NCBI GenBank assembly: GCA_017165825.1
Contig: CM029374.1
Coordinates: forward strand, 5,587,670-5,651,669
Reading direction: 5' to 3'
DNA from: Hepsetus odoe
Taxonomy: Eukaryota; Chordata; Actinopteri; Characiformes; Hepsetidae
Length of the DNA stretch: 64,000 nucleotides
A program made the position numbers and the translations under genes. The notes beneath the pieces are model-generated. The model was not told where the DNA came from. It did not search any database and was given only the letters and a program-made list of their open reading frames with translations. Positions 1 through 12,100 of this stretch are shown piece after piece. Position 1 is the stretch's first letter. Each line of letters starts with the position of its first letter.

Positions 1-301
1 CATCTTAAGGCTGGACCAAAGGCTTTTGTTGCATGACTGTTCTAGGTTAAGGTCATGTCTCCTGTGAGATCTCTTATATTAGCAGTAAAGTACCCTGAGG
101 TACCCTTGATCAAGTTACTGTACTGCATTTTATTGTGGTTCACTTTGTGCCAAGTAGTCACTTTCACTTCACTTGCAAAACATCTGGCTCTATTATCCCT
201 GTATTTGATCATCTGACACCCAATAGGATCTTTTTTTTATGCTACATGTCAGGCTACATCAATCAGTTGAAACTTGATTGATGTCCAAATTTGGATGCCC
301 A

Positions 302-575
302 AAACTGCACAAAAGGGCAAATCTTCCCTCAGTCAACAGAAACTCTGGACAAATTAGACTGGACAAAATTCAGGAATCAGTTATGTCTTGGCTGCCCATC
401 CAATTTCAAGCGCCAGTCATGTTTCATCACAGACATGATTTTTGCTTAAGTTTAGATGGACAAAACTGGACAAAACTGGACAACAGGCCAAATCATCCCT
501 CGTTCAGCTGAAACATTGGACAAACAGGACAAAGTTCAAGAATCAACCATGTCTCCATCACACAAGACATGAATC
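302..575. repeat. Degenerate two-unit tandem repeat rich in 'tggacaaa'
   Basis: Two related units, about 302-445 and 472-573, share the order: an 'aaaactg(g/c)acaa' start, a 'caaatc(t/a)tccct' block, several 'ggacaaa' words, a 'tcaagaatca/tcaggaatca' block and an 'acatga' end. The spacing is roughly 170 bp. The same structure appears mirrored at 5344-5617 in the other palindrome arm. The reading frame across it shows no recognisable protein domain. Confidence 0.6.
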
Positions 576-1743
576 TCGTTTGAATTAGGACAAAATAAAT
601 GAGCAGAAAGTACAATACACTTTATATTCAAATGTTTTTTCAAAAAGTTTTCAAAAGCTTTAGTTTTTTTTTTTATTTTATAGATACTATGTTATGCACA
701 CTACACAAAATATAGTCAAATTTAATGTAGTTTAATATGTGTTTTTTGTCTTCATTCAATATATGTTTTGAAAAATAAGAAAATTCAGCTGTGTTTAGAA
801 AAAGAGAGAGAAACCCTTCTTATGCCAAAATATTATTTTAATGAGGTCCATGTCCAGCAAAATTCTGGGTATTTTCAGACCTGACCTAAGTACATTGCAC
901 AGTCTGTTTCTGGATCTTTTTTGTTTTTTTGGGGAGACTGTGTCAGATAAGCATATGGTGTGAGTGAGCGAGCTGAATTAAGTTCCGTTTATTTTAGAGA
1001 CCCCAGAGGTTCGTGCAGGCTGAGGAATGCTGGGTATTCACTAAGCATGGCAATTCTTTTTTGGGACCAGACACTTCACACATTCCCTGTGGTTCTGCTA
1101 ATATTTAGGATGCAGACAGGTAATTAGTTTAGCAGTTTCATGCATTTTCTTCATGTATTGTATTGACGGAAACCAACTTAACACACCCACCCATGATGTG
1201 GTCTATGGTCTCGTTTATTTGCCCGAATGTAGGTTACACTGTTTGCACAATAAAAAAATCTACAGTCCTGTTCAAGCTGCATTATTTTATGTGTGAATGT
1301 GCAATTACTTATTACCAGTGAGATCACTGGCAAGATCTTCATGATTCGTAGTATACACAAGTCTGCAGATTGAACTAAGCCACCTGACCCAAGTCCAGAG
1401 ATCCCGGAGAAATAGTAGCCTTGATATGAGGCAAAATAGGAAGATGTGTAAACTTATCACAGTTCCTTATCCTTAAGGTTAAACAGGACTACTGTGATCT
1501 GCAGGTAACCTCTTCCATCTTGACTAATCAGAATCTTAATACTGATGCAAACATCCATGTGATTCTTCAATCAGATGGCAAATCTTTTCCTTAACCTGTT
1601 CTGTAAAAACCTATTCAGCTTGAACTTTTGTTGGTCCAAATCTTTCTTTACCTGCACGTCATTTCCATCCATTCCTTATTTGAGTCACATATACAAACTA
1701 GGGTGGTGGGGTCTTTGGAACCGATCTGACCTTATCGTCATAG

Positions 1744-1984
1744 GATGAAAATTAGAGAGACACCTTGGACAGTCACCAGTCCAATGCAGAGCAGACATGC
1801 AGACAAACACACTCACACCTCGGGGCATTTTTGCATCTCCATTTCAATGGATTTGCATGTCTTTGGACTGCGCCGTGGACGAATAAGCAAAGCAAAAAAG
1901 GACCTTAGATGCCCTGGTTGGGAATCAAACTTGAAACCTTCTCGCTGCAGGACACCCAACACTGTGCCACTGCGCTGTCCCTGT
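1744..1984 (-). repeat. Mermaid/DANA-like tRNA-derived SINE, left palindrome arm
   Basis: This is the mirror copy of the element at 3935-4175. On the minus strand it has a tRNA-like head with a B-box-like 'gtttgattccc' and the DANA/Mermaid landmark 'cagtccaaagacatgc'. It is diverged, so it is an old insertion that predates the palindrome event. Confidence 0.65.
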
Positions 1985-2887
1985 TTCAATGTGTTGTTTA
2001 TAAATGTTTATTGTCCATTTTCTGTATTATTTTCTACTGGGCCTTAAAGATGTGTTGCAATGGATGTAACTATAGACATTACTGTCTGCAGTTTTCTTTA
2101 ATGACCTTCGGTCATGCCTGCTTTGACTTCCGAATGAAGCATGTTGGGGTTACAGCACAGGATTATGGTTTCAGCCTCAGGCCTGGGGGGGGACCGTCTG
2201 CAGGGTTTGTGGACAGCAGCAGCCTTAAGTGCACTGTTTATTTGAGTTCTGTCAAAGCATATGGAAGAAGCAGAAAGCAAAAAAGAAAAACAGGATCTTT
2301 ACTGTGGGAAAGTCCTACTGGCTTATATTGCATTAGCAGGACGGTGTGGGGAGGTAAGGTTAGAGGGTTATGGAGTTTGCTGGATTGTTCAGGGACGCTG
2401 GTGCCATTGAGATGGATCTAGGCTGGGAAAGGGGGACAAACAGACAAATGATCATAAAATGCTGACATGCAGTCTGGCTGGCCATTCACCCAAGCTTTTA
2501 TAACATAGTAAGCCTTTTTTTTTTTTTTGCTAGCTCCCTCGGCTCTCAGCATAGTAAACTGCATGTGTGTAACTTTTAAATAAGAATTACAGCCCATGTA
2601 AAAACTTGTCTGGCAGTCGATTACTTTCAAAAGAACTTTTTGACGCTAAACTTTTCCTGTTTTTTTGGGGCTTGAATTTGAGGCTTTGGATGGAGTTCAG
2701 TGCATCATTTATTTCATTTCTTCACTCAGAGTTAGATCTAGGTCTCTTGTGAGGTGCAAGTTGGGCCAAATCTGGAGTCATCACCCACTGCAGACTTCTG
2801 GGACTCTGGATAATCACATGAATAAATCGGCCTATTTAGCACAAAATGTTGTCAGCAAAGGCAAAGAAACTGAACTAAATTATAAAT

Positions 2888-2911
2888 ACACACACACACA
2901 CACATATATAC

Positions 2912-3007
<96 letters not shown>

Positions 3008-3031
3008 GTATATATGTGTGTGTGTGTGTGT
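2888..3031. repeat. (CA)n-(TA)n-(TG)n microsatellite at the palindrome centre
   Basis: A CA run passes into about 100 bp of nearly pure TA, interrupted by a few C or G, and then into a TG run. The two halves are exact reverse complements, so the dyad axis falls in the TA tract. A tract like this could extrude as a hairpin and is also a common place for polymerase or assembly fold-back. Confidence 0.95.
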
Positions 3032-3934
3032 ATTTATAATTTAGTTCAGTTTCTTTGCCTTTGCTGACAACATTTTGTGCTAAATAGGCCGATTTATTCA
3101 TGTGATTATCCAGAGTCCCAGAAGTCTGCAGTGGGTGATGACTCCAGATTTGGCCCAACTTGCACCTCACAAGAGACCTAGATCTAACTCTGAGTGAAGA
3201 AATGAAATAAATGATGCACTGAACTCCATCCAAAGCCTCAAATTCAAGCCCCAAAAAAACAGGAAAAGTTTAGCGTCAAAAAGTTCTTTTGAAAGTAATC
3301 GACTGCCAGACAAGTTTTTACATGGGCTGTAATTCTTATTTAAAAGTTACACACATGCAGTTTACTATGCTGAGAGCCGAGGGAGCTAGCAAAAAAAAAA
3401 AAAAGGCTTACTATGTTATAAAAGCTTGGGTGAATGGCCAGCCAGACTGCATGTCAGCATTTTATGATCATTTGTCTGTTTGTCCCCCTTTCCCAGCCTA
3501 GATCCATCTCAATGGCACCAGCGTCCCTGAACAATCCAGCAAACTCCATAACCCTCTAACCTTACCTCCCCACACCGTCCTGCTAATGCAATATAAGCCA
3601 GTAGGACTTTCCCACAGTAAAGATCCTGTTTTTCTTTTTTGCTTTCTGCTTCTTCCATATGCTTTGACAGAACTCAAATAAACAGTGCACTTAAGGCTGC
3701 TGCTGTCCACAAACCCTGCAGACGGTCCCCCCCCAGGCCTGAGGCTGAAACCATAATCCTGTGCTGTAACCCCAACATGCTTCATTCGGAAGTCAAAGCA
3801 GGCATGACCGAAGGTCATTAAAGAAAACTGCAGACAGTAATGTCTATAGTTACATCCATTGCAACACATCTTTAAGGCCCAGTAGAAAATAATACAGAAA
3901 ATGGACAATAAACATTTATAAACAACACATTGAA

Positions 3935-4175
3935 ACAGGGACAGCGCAGTGGCACAGTGTTGGGTGTCCTGCAGCGAGAAGGTTTCAAGTTTGATTCCCA
4001 ACCAGGGCATCTAAGGTCCTTTTTTGCTTTGCTTATTCGTCCACGGCGCAGTCCAAAGACATGCAAATCCATTGAAATGGAGATGCAAAAATGCCCCGAG
4101 GTGTGAGTGTGTTTGTCTGCATGTCTGCTCTGCATTGGACTGGTGACTGTCCAAGGTGTCTCTCTAATTTTCATC
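3935..4175 (+). repeat. Mermaid/DANA-like tRNA-derived SINE, right palindrome arm
   Basis: The head 'gacagcgcagtggcacagtg' is followed by a B-box-like segment near 3988 and then 'cagtccaaagacatgc' near 4049. The GTGTGAGTGTGTTTGTCTG stretch and 'gcattggactggtgactgtc' follow. This order is typical of the teleost Mermaid/DANA family. It is identical to the mirrored copy in the other arm. Confidence 0.65.
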
Positions 4176-6524
4176 CTATGACGATAAGGTCAGATCGGTT
4201 CCAAAGACCCCACCACCCTAGTTTGTATATGTGACTCAAATAAGGAATGGATGGAAATGACGTGCAGGTAAAGAAAGATTTGGACCAACAAAAGTTCAAG
4301 CTGAATAGGTTTTTACAGAACAGGTTAAGGAAAAGATTTGCCATCTGATTGAAGAATCACATGGATGTTTGCATCAGTATTAAGATTCTGATTAGTCAAG
4401 ATGGAAGAGGTTACCTGCAGATCACAGTAGTCCTGTTTAACCTTAAGGATAAGGAACTGTGATAAGTTTACACATCTTCCTATTTTGCCTCATATCAAGG
4501 CTACTATTTCTCCGGGATCTCTGGACTTGGGTCAGGTGGCTTAGTTCAATCTGCAGACTTGTGTATACTACGAATCATGAAGATCTTGCCAGTGATCTCA
4601 CTGGTAATAAGTAATTGCACATTCACACATAAAATAATGCAGCTTGAACAGGACTGTAGATTTTTTTATTGTGCAAACAGTGTAACCTACATTCGGGCAA
4701 ATAAACGAGACCATAGACCACATCATGGGTGGGTGTGTTAAGTTGGTTTCCGTCAATACAATACATGAAGAAAATGCATGAAACTGCTAAACTAATTACC
4801 TGTCTGCATCCTAAATATTAGCAGAACCACAGGGAATGTGTGAAGTGTCTGGTCCCAAAAAAGAATTGCCATGCTTAGTGAATACCCAGCATTCCTCAGC
4901 CTGCACGAACCTCTGGGGTCTCTAAAATAAACGGAACTTAATTCAGCTCGCTCACTCACACCATATGCTTATCTGACACAGTCTCCCCAAAAAAACAAAA
5001 AAGATCCAGAAACAGACTGTGCAATGTACTTAGGTCAGGTCTGAAAATACCCAGAATTTTGCTGGACATGGACCTCATTAAAATAATATTTTGGCATAAG
5101 AAGGGTTTCTCTCTCTTTTTCTAAACACAGCTGAATTTTCTTATTTTTCAAAACATATATTGAATGAAGACAAAAAACACATATTAAACTACATTAAATT
5201 TGACTATATTTTGTGTAGTGTGCATAACATAGTATCTATAAAATAAAAAAAAAAACTAAAGCTTTTGAAAACTTTTTGAAAAAACATTTGAATATAAAGT
5301 GTATTGTACTTTCTGCTCATTTATTTTGTCCTAATTCAAACGAGATTCATGTCTTGTGTGATGGAGACATGGTTGATTCTTGAACTTTGTCCTGTTTGTC
5401 CAATGTTTCAGCTGAACGAGGGATGATTTGGCCTGTTGTCCAGTTTTGTCCAGTTTTGTCCATCTAAACTTAAGCAAAAATCATGTCTGTGATGAAACAT
5501 GACTGGCGCTTGAAATTGGATGGGCAGCCAAGACATAACTGATTCCTGAATTTTGTCCAGTCTAATTTGTCCAGAGTTTCTGTTGACTGAGGGAAGATTT
5601 GCCCTTTTGTGCAGTTTTGGGCATCCAAATTTGGACATCAATCAAGTTTCAACTGATTGATGTAGCCTGACATGTAGCATAAAAAAAAGATCCTATTGGG
5701 TGTCAGATGATCAAATACAGGGATAATAGAGCCAGATGTTTTGCAAGTGAAGTGAAAGTGACTACTTGGCACAAAGTGAACCACAATAAAATGCAGTACA
5801 GTAACTTGATCAAGGGTACCTCAGGGTACTTTACTGCTAATATAAGAGATCTCACAGGAGACATGACCTTAACCTAGAACAGTCATGCAACAAAAGCCTT
5901 TGGTCCAGCCTTAAGATGATGCGTTTGTTTATTTGTTTACTTCACTGGAGCAATTTTGTGTGGAGGTGGTTTGGATCCTAGGGTCCCTCAGCCATGCCAG
6001 ATTTCACACACTGGTCTCTGTGATGTAATGAAGAAGTGTGTCTTTTCAGGTGCTTTCAGAAAAGCAGGCAGACATGGTCGTCTGCCTTTTGGAAAGTGTC
6101 TGTACATTGGGTTCATTGGCTGAAATGAGTCAGCAGGAGAACTGCTGTTGTCAAAGACAATTTAGGACTGTTGAGAAGATCCCTCACCATTTAGTTAGAA
6201 GTCAAGCTCCATATTTGGTCCCCAAGAAAAGTTTCTTAGCAGCTTCAGATGTAAATATATTTATGGAAAGTTTTTTATGCAGATCTTTCGGCCCTTTGTT
6301 GTTGGTCTGAATTTCTCTGAGTAAACTTCAGATGGAGATAACAGAGATGACAGACTCGTTGAAAACTTTCTGGTCCACTTAGATTTCCATAGTTTCGTGG
6401 TCCTGGCTGGACTTGACATATTTGACCCTGTTTTGTTAGACAGTGTGTTGGACCTCCGGAAAAGAAATCTTCAAACTAGGCAAAAAGCTCAATCATTTTC
6501 CATTACTGCATGGAAATGGAGTTT

Positions 6525-6765
6525 TTTTTTTTTTAAGTGAAAGTGACAACTTGTCATTGGGAAACAGCACAGCACAGCACACAGTGAACCACCAGGAAAT
6601 ACAGCCATTATTTTAGCATGGGCCGCTATTAAAAGCACCCAGGGAGCAGTGATGGGGATGTTACCTTGCTCAAGGGTACCTTAGGGCAACCTACTGGTTT
6701 GGGATTCAAACCCACGACCTTCCAATCCTGGGGCCTAGTCCTTAAACACTCTAGGAGAAGAAGGT
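6525..6765 (-). repeat. tRNA-derived SINE, family A
   Basis: Read on the minus strand, the order is a tRNA-like head with a degenerate B box, 'ttgagcaaggtaac' in the body, and a tail ending in 'agtcactttcactt'. On the plus strand it opens with 'aagtgaaagtgacaacttg'. It is diverged and has lost several bases. Confidence 0.8.
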
Positions 6766-6967
6766 CGGCCTTAATGTTAGTTGTACACATACTGATTCTT
6801 TAGTTTAGAAGAGGAGCTGCTAAATTAATGCTAAAAGACAATAGAAACTGTTCTCCAAATAGAAAGATGCATCTCTGTTAACACCTGGCATTGACCTGTA
6901 TCTGTAGCGACTGGTTTCAGAATACACCTCCACATACGACTTACATCTCACTTACCTGCTCTAACTG

Positions 6968-7040
6968 CAAAAGAAGTGAAAGTGACTATTTGTCATTGTG
7001 AAATGCAAACTCTGCAGGGCAACCTACTAGTCTGAGAATT
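6968..7040 (-). repeat. SINE family A, internally deleted fragment
   Basis: The 'aagtgaaagtgactatttgt' end joins directly to 'gcagggcaacctact' and a tRNA-like remnant, so the roughly 130-bp body is missing. Confidence 0.65.
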
Positions 7041-7149
7041 GAACGTCAGCTCAAAATATGCTGTGGAGTCTGTTTAATAGTATGTGAAACCGGTAGCAAT
7101 GACCTCAGAGGACAATTTGAATGCATTCATGGTTATTCATCTTGTAAAG

Positions 7150-7345
7150 TGAAGTGAAAGTGACTATTTGTCATTGCGCAAACCACAGCGAAATGTATCC
7201 TCCACTTTTCATCCAAACACACATAGTGTAGCAGTGGGCAGCCTTATCAAGGCCTCAGGGGGCAGTGACAGGGATGGTACCTTGCTCAAAGGTACCTACT
7301 GGTCTGGAACGTGAACTCATAGCCATCTGATCCTGAGGCCTAGTT
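7150..7345 (-). repeat. tRNA-derived SINE, family A
   Basis: It shows 'gtgaaagtgactatttgtc' followed by 'accacagcgaaatg', 'gcagtgggcagcc', 'ggtaccttgctcaaa' and a degenerate tRNA-like end. Confidence 0.8.
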
Positions 7346-8549
7346 AAGCTGAGCTGAAGAGCCTTACTTTATAACATATTAAAGTGTTTTTGCTGACAGT
7401 GTATGAAAAACCCTTTGCAGAATCATTTTTTGCAAATGTATAGGACTTTTACCATTTGTAAAGGCTCTTGTACCTCAATGTTAAACTCTTAAAAGCTAAA
7501 GCAAGCAACAAAAATGTTTTTCTAGGTTTCTTGCAGAACAATAAAACTCTTCTCTCTTGCCCTAGTAGACTGCAACATCCTGTGTAAATCGGATTTAGGC
7601 TTTATTGACATATTTTTTTTTTGTTTCATTCGTTTCTGCAGCCATGATCCTTCCACTGCAGCTTGTTCCAAAAGTGACATTCTGGCTGTAAAACACTGGA
7701 GATGGTTTTTGTGGAACTTTCTCCCATGTGGACATGTGAGACCAGAGCCAGTCAGGGCTGTAATTACCTAAGCTAGCGTCAACGCCACGCTGGATGTGGC
7801 TTTCACCCGAGTAGAAAGAAAGTTCCTTCACCCGCATTCCTCTCTCACTCCTGACCAGATACTTTCATTTCTTATGCTTTCACACTTTCCTCTAGCTACA
7901 GTTCACAGCTATACATCAAAGAAACGCTGTTTGGTGTGTCACACACCGCGGTACATCATATGCAGGCGTCAACACATGACCATGATTCTCTCTCTTCACT
8001 TGTGTGTATACCTCCATACAGTCAGATGCTAAAGACTTTGGAAAGAGCAAAGGAGGAAAATGGGAGTGTAATTTTTGTGCTCTTTATTTTACAAAGGGGA
8101 ATGTTTATTACGAGCCTGTGAGTGATGATAATAAACAGTTAGGGGTTTTGCAGGAAACAAAAAAAATCACTCTCACTTCGCTCTTTTGCTCTGTGATAAA
8201 ATTACAGGGGACGCAAAGTCAACATTTCCAAACACGCCTGACTCAAGACACTTCTAAGCTGTATTTATGTGGGTATTTTCCTACATCTTCATGATCAGAA
8301 TGTCCTGACTTTGTAGGAAAACCACAGAAAAACCTACAGGACCAAGGAAATCATCTCAAATTTGTCAACTGCTTTTGTTTTATTTGTTCAAATCTGAAAG
8401 AGCGAAGCTTTCCTTTTGGTTATTGAGGTTACTGTTAGCGCTAGAACACATAACATATTGTCAAAGGTAGAGAGAGAAGTAAAAATGCTTTTACTTTGGG
8501 AAAATAGTTATTCAAGTTAATCTAAAAGTACCTGACCAAAAACAATCAT

Positions 8550-8550
<1 letters not shown>

Positions 8551-8597
<47 letters not shown>

Positions 8598-8607
8598 TAG
8601 ATAGATG
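8551..8607. repeat. (AGAT)n(AGAC)n microsatellite
   Basis: GATA units flank about ten consecutive GACA units. This GATA/GACA class is common in vertebrate genomes. Confidence 0.95.
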
Positions 8608-8624
8608 GTTGGATGCATGGATGC

Positions 8625-8765
8625 ATATTGGAGGTTGAAGATGGAGCTGCCATATAAGAGGAAGACCAAAGAGCAGGTTTATGGATGTGCTGAGAGAGGA
8701 CATGCAGGTGGTTGGTTTGAAGGAGGAAGATGCAGAAGACAGGACGAAATGGAGACGGTTTGTCC
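8625..8765 (+). mobile_element. LINE 3'-terminal fragment
   Basis: It shares long words with 35978-36207 ('gcaggtggttggtttgaagg', 'gaggaagatgcaga', 'gaaatggagac'). Its conceptual translation is the basic, Arg/Lys-rich C-terminal tail often found after the reverse transcriptase of fish LINEs. It is 5'-truncated and dead. Confidence 0.6.
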
Positions 8766-9054
8766 GCTTTGTGTGTGTGTATGAGTTTGTGTGTGCATGC
8801 GAGACAGTGAAAGGATGACTAAAATAGATGACTAAGATGACTAGAATAAGCGAAAGACTCCGAGATGGAAAATCTTGTAAAAGTAAAGTTCCTGTTTATA
8901 TTTACAGGACTCCAGTCTTTTTGAAGTTAAGTGCTGGTTTGATATTTTGGACCTTTTAGTCTTAAGGTGATGTAACTGAATGTTTTCAGCAGCGTGCATT
9001 TGGGTGTGCTGTGTTTTTCTTATTGCTCATTGCTTTGTCCTGTCTCTTCTAAAG

Positions 9055-9154
9055 CCCAGGAAAACCCAAACAGTCTGAGGTACAAGTACAACTTCATCGC
9101 TGACGTGGTCGAGAAGATTGCCCCTGCTGTTGTTCATATTGAACTATACCGCAA
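9055..9154 (+). CDS. htra1: htra1 exon 2
   Basis: It encodes ENPNSLRYKYNFIADVV... up to IELYRK, the entry to the protease domain. The donor is 'gcaa|gtaaga'. The acceptor is ambiguous: 'aaag' (start 9055) or 'cccag' (start 9060). Exon 1, which would set the phase, is not in the window. Confidence 0.93.
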
Positions 9155-12100
9155 GTAAGAACGTCTCTCTACTACCTTCTCTCTCATATATACTGCATAT
9201 ACACAATATTTCATTTCAATAACAGTCAGAATCCATGCATAATGCATTCATGGAGTCTGTCAGTTCTCAGTAGGGTTTAGGTCAGGTGAGGAAGGAGGTC
9301 TTTATTTTTTCATCTTGACGGCCTTTACTGGTGAGCCACATAGTGGAGAACTAACATGCATGTGATGGAGCATCATCCTGCAGAAAATCATGGTCTTCTG
9401 AAAGATGCAGATGTTTTCCTAAACCACTGCTTGAAGAAATTGTCTTCTAAAAGCTGGCAGTAGGTTTGGGAGTTGATTCTGAGTCCATCATCAACACGAA
9501 AAAGGTCCTTCCAGCTCATCTTTAATAATGCCAGCCCATACCGGTACCCCACCTCCACCTTGCTGAGTCCAACCGCAGGCCCATCCATCTGGTCCATCAA
9601 GAGTCACTCTCATCTCATCCATCTGGTCCATGAAGAGTCACTCTCATCTCATCAATCCATAAAAACTTTGAAAAATATGTCTTGAGATATTTCTTGGACC
9701 AGTCTTGACGTTTCAGCTTAGGTATCTTGTTCAGTGGTGGTCGGATTTCAGCCTTCTTTTTCTTGCTGTATAAGTTTAACTGTACATTTCTACATTATTT
9801 TTATGAATTATTTAAATTTCCCACCCTTCTCTCCCTCAGGATGGTGTATTCGAAGCGTGAGATGGCAGTAGCCAGCGGTTCAGGCTTCGTTGTGTCTGAT
9901 GACGGGCTCATTGTGACCAACGCTCATGTGGTGGCCAATAAAAACAGGGTGAAGGTAGAGCTGAAGAATGGCGTGTCCTTTGATGCAAAGATCAAAGACG
10001 TGGACGAGAAGTCAGATATCGCTCTCATAAAGATTGACTCTCCGGTAAGAAACAACAGCCAGGACATGTCTTTTATGGTCCAAAAAAAAGAAGAAAAAAC
10101 TGCAAAAAGCATTCTAGTGCAGAGATTGGATCCTAGTTGCTATTTCCAGTGATTTTTTCATTTTGTTTTTTGCATGAACTAGTTTGTTGGTTGGCTGGGT
10201 GTTTCCAGTTTATGCTGTCGACCTAGTCACTAGTATTAAAGTAGTCATGTGAAGCCTACAAACAACAGAGGATGAGATCAGCAGCTTCAGGATGCTTAAA
10301 TAGTGGTCTGTTATTTAGAGTACAGTGCAAAAGTTTTAGGCAGGTGTGAAAGAATGCTGTAAACAAAGAATGCAGTGAATGAACAAAAGAGAATCTAAAT
10401 CAAATCAATATTTGGTGTGACCACCCTTTGCCTTCAAAACAGCATCAATTCTTCTAGGGACACTTGCACACAGTTGTTGAAGGAACTCGGCTGGTAGGTT
10501 GTTCCAAACATGACTGTGTTTCAACCTCCGTGTGACATTGATGATCAACAGTACCTGTTTGGTAAAACTGGTTGATCACACAGCGACTATAATCCTACAG
10601 AATCCCTGACTTTGTGCAAGTGTACCTAGAAGAACTGATGCTGGTTTGAAGGCAAAAAGTAGTAACACCAAATATTGATTTGATTTAGATTTTTCTTTTG
10701 TTCGCTCACTTTGCATTTTGTAAATTGATAAAAAATAAACAATCATTATTTATATTTCTGAAAGCATTCTTTGTTTACAGCATTTTTACGCACCTGCCTA
10801 AAACCTTTGCCCAGTACTGTATATATAAGATGTTATAAATGATATTATCCATAAAAAAAGATTAAAAATAGCTGTGAGGGAGCTTTTAGAGACATTCAAA
10901 GCGTCTGGTTCCTGTCCACATCGCTATTAATGTGTCTGATTTCTCCAGAATGGAACATTTTGCATCAAACTGCTCTGAATAACTTCTAAATAATGTTTAT
11001 CTCTATATATCGCAATCTCAGTCGCTTAACTATGAAGATTAAAAAACACTCATCTGATAAAAACATACATTTTATTTGGAATGACAACTTTGGCTCCACC
11101 GACATTAAAGCTGTACCAGTGTTGTTTAAATGTTGATGCCTGTGGCTCTGCCCGAAACGTGGTGTTTTAAAGCAGTCAGCCTTGCTGCCAAGTGTGCCTC
11201 GGCTATATTTCACGTCGTCCTCGGTGTTGCCTCTTGTTTGTTTGCTGTGAAGATAAAACCAAGAGTTACAGCTACTGAAAATGACTGTTTGTTGAGCCTA
11301 GATTTGTCATAAGGGATCTGAGGGATTAAAGAAGAATCCAAAGAGTAAAGAGAGAGAAAACGACCAATAAGAAGACAGCAGGTGTTTACTAGGCCCAGAA
11401 AAGGCTCTTTATAGCCTCGTTCATTCAGAGAAGTGATTAAAGACTTTAAAACTAAGTACATCAGAGAGAGAGAGAGAGAGAGAGAGAGATTGAGATTCAG
11501 CTTTATGGCTGACTTGGAAAGAGTTTAGGAACATTAGTTAACATTAACAAATTCTGGGTGATCCCTGCGATGGGCTGGCGACCTGTCCGGGGTGCGTCCC
11601 CCGTCCTTCACCCTGTGTGAGCTGGGCTGGACTCCAGCACTCCCCCACGACCTCGTTTGGGACAAGCGGCAGAAAATGGATGGATGGATGGAAATTCTGG
11701 GTGAGGAATTCCCTCAATTGAAGTTTACCAATATTGGATAATGTAGGATAAAATTAAAATTGCATTAACATTTGACGGCATCAATTTCAAATTGTGATTT
11801 CAATATAAAAACGATTAAAAAGCAAGCCTCCTTTCAATCACACGCGAGAGTTTTTATGATTCCGATCTTAAACCCTGAACTGTATAGTTTTTAGCAGAAG
11901 GCAAAAAGCTTTTATTTGCTCTTAGAAGGAAACATGAAGTCGCATGTTTCTCCATTAATGATACTGTTCATATTGTAATTCGTTATAAATCTTCATATAT
12001 GTGAAGAGACTGTCTGTCACGTGGTAACGTTAATGATGCCTCACAATCATTATCAACATGTAGGAAGCACAGAGACGCAGCATGATTTATTTCTTTTAAC

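Larger units (their letters stand above)
1..5918. repeat. Perfect 5.9-kb palindrome (two 2,959-bp inverted arms, no spacer)
   Basis: The first bases (catcttaaggctggacc) are the exact reverse complement of those ending at 5918, and the pairing rule i to 5919-i held wherever I compared, including homopolymer runs and the dinucleotide tract. All open frames in the left arm recur mirrored in the right arm with identical translations. The centre lies in (TA)n. The arms carry a Mermaid-like SINE and a degenerate tandem repeat, and no recognised gene. The repeat begins at the window's first base, so its true left end is unknown. It could be an assembly fold-back or a very recent genuine inverted duplication. 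Zero divergence favours the former. Confidence 0.97.
5919..9054. other. Stretch upstream of htra1 exon 2; no exon recognised
   Basis: It holds three SINE fragments, a GATA/GACA microsatellite and a LINE 3' fragment, listed separately. The open frame at 6038-6310 follows a splice-acceptor-like 'tcttttcag', but it has no IGFBP or Kazal cysteine pattern, so I do not call it exon 1 of htra1. The stretch is most simply the 3' part of htra1 intron 1. Confidence 0.5.

Noticed and set aside
1909..2421. 170-residue open frame, repeated mirrored at 3498-4010
   Set aside because: No domain. Its start overlaps a Mermaid-like SINE, it appears twice only because of the palindrome, and no splice or start signals support it.
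6038..6310. Possible htra1 exon 1 after 'tcttttcag'
   Set aside because: It has a CCC cluster but not the spaced cysteines of IGFBP or Kazal modules, no signal peptide, and no donor in a matching phase.
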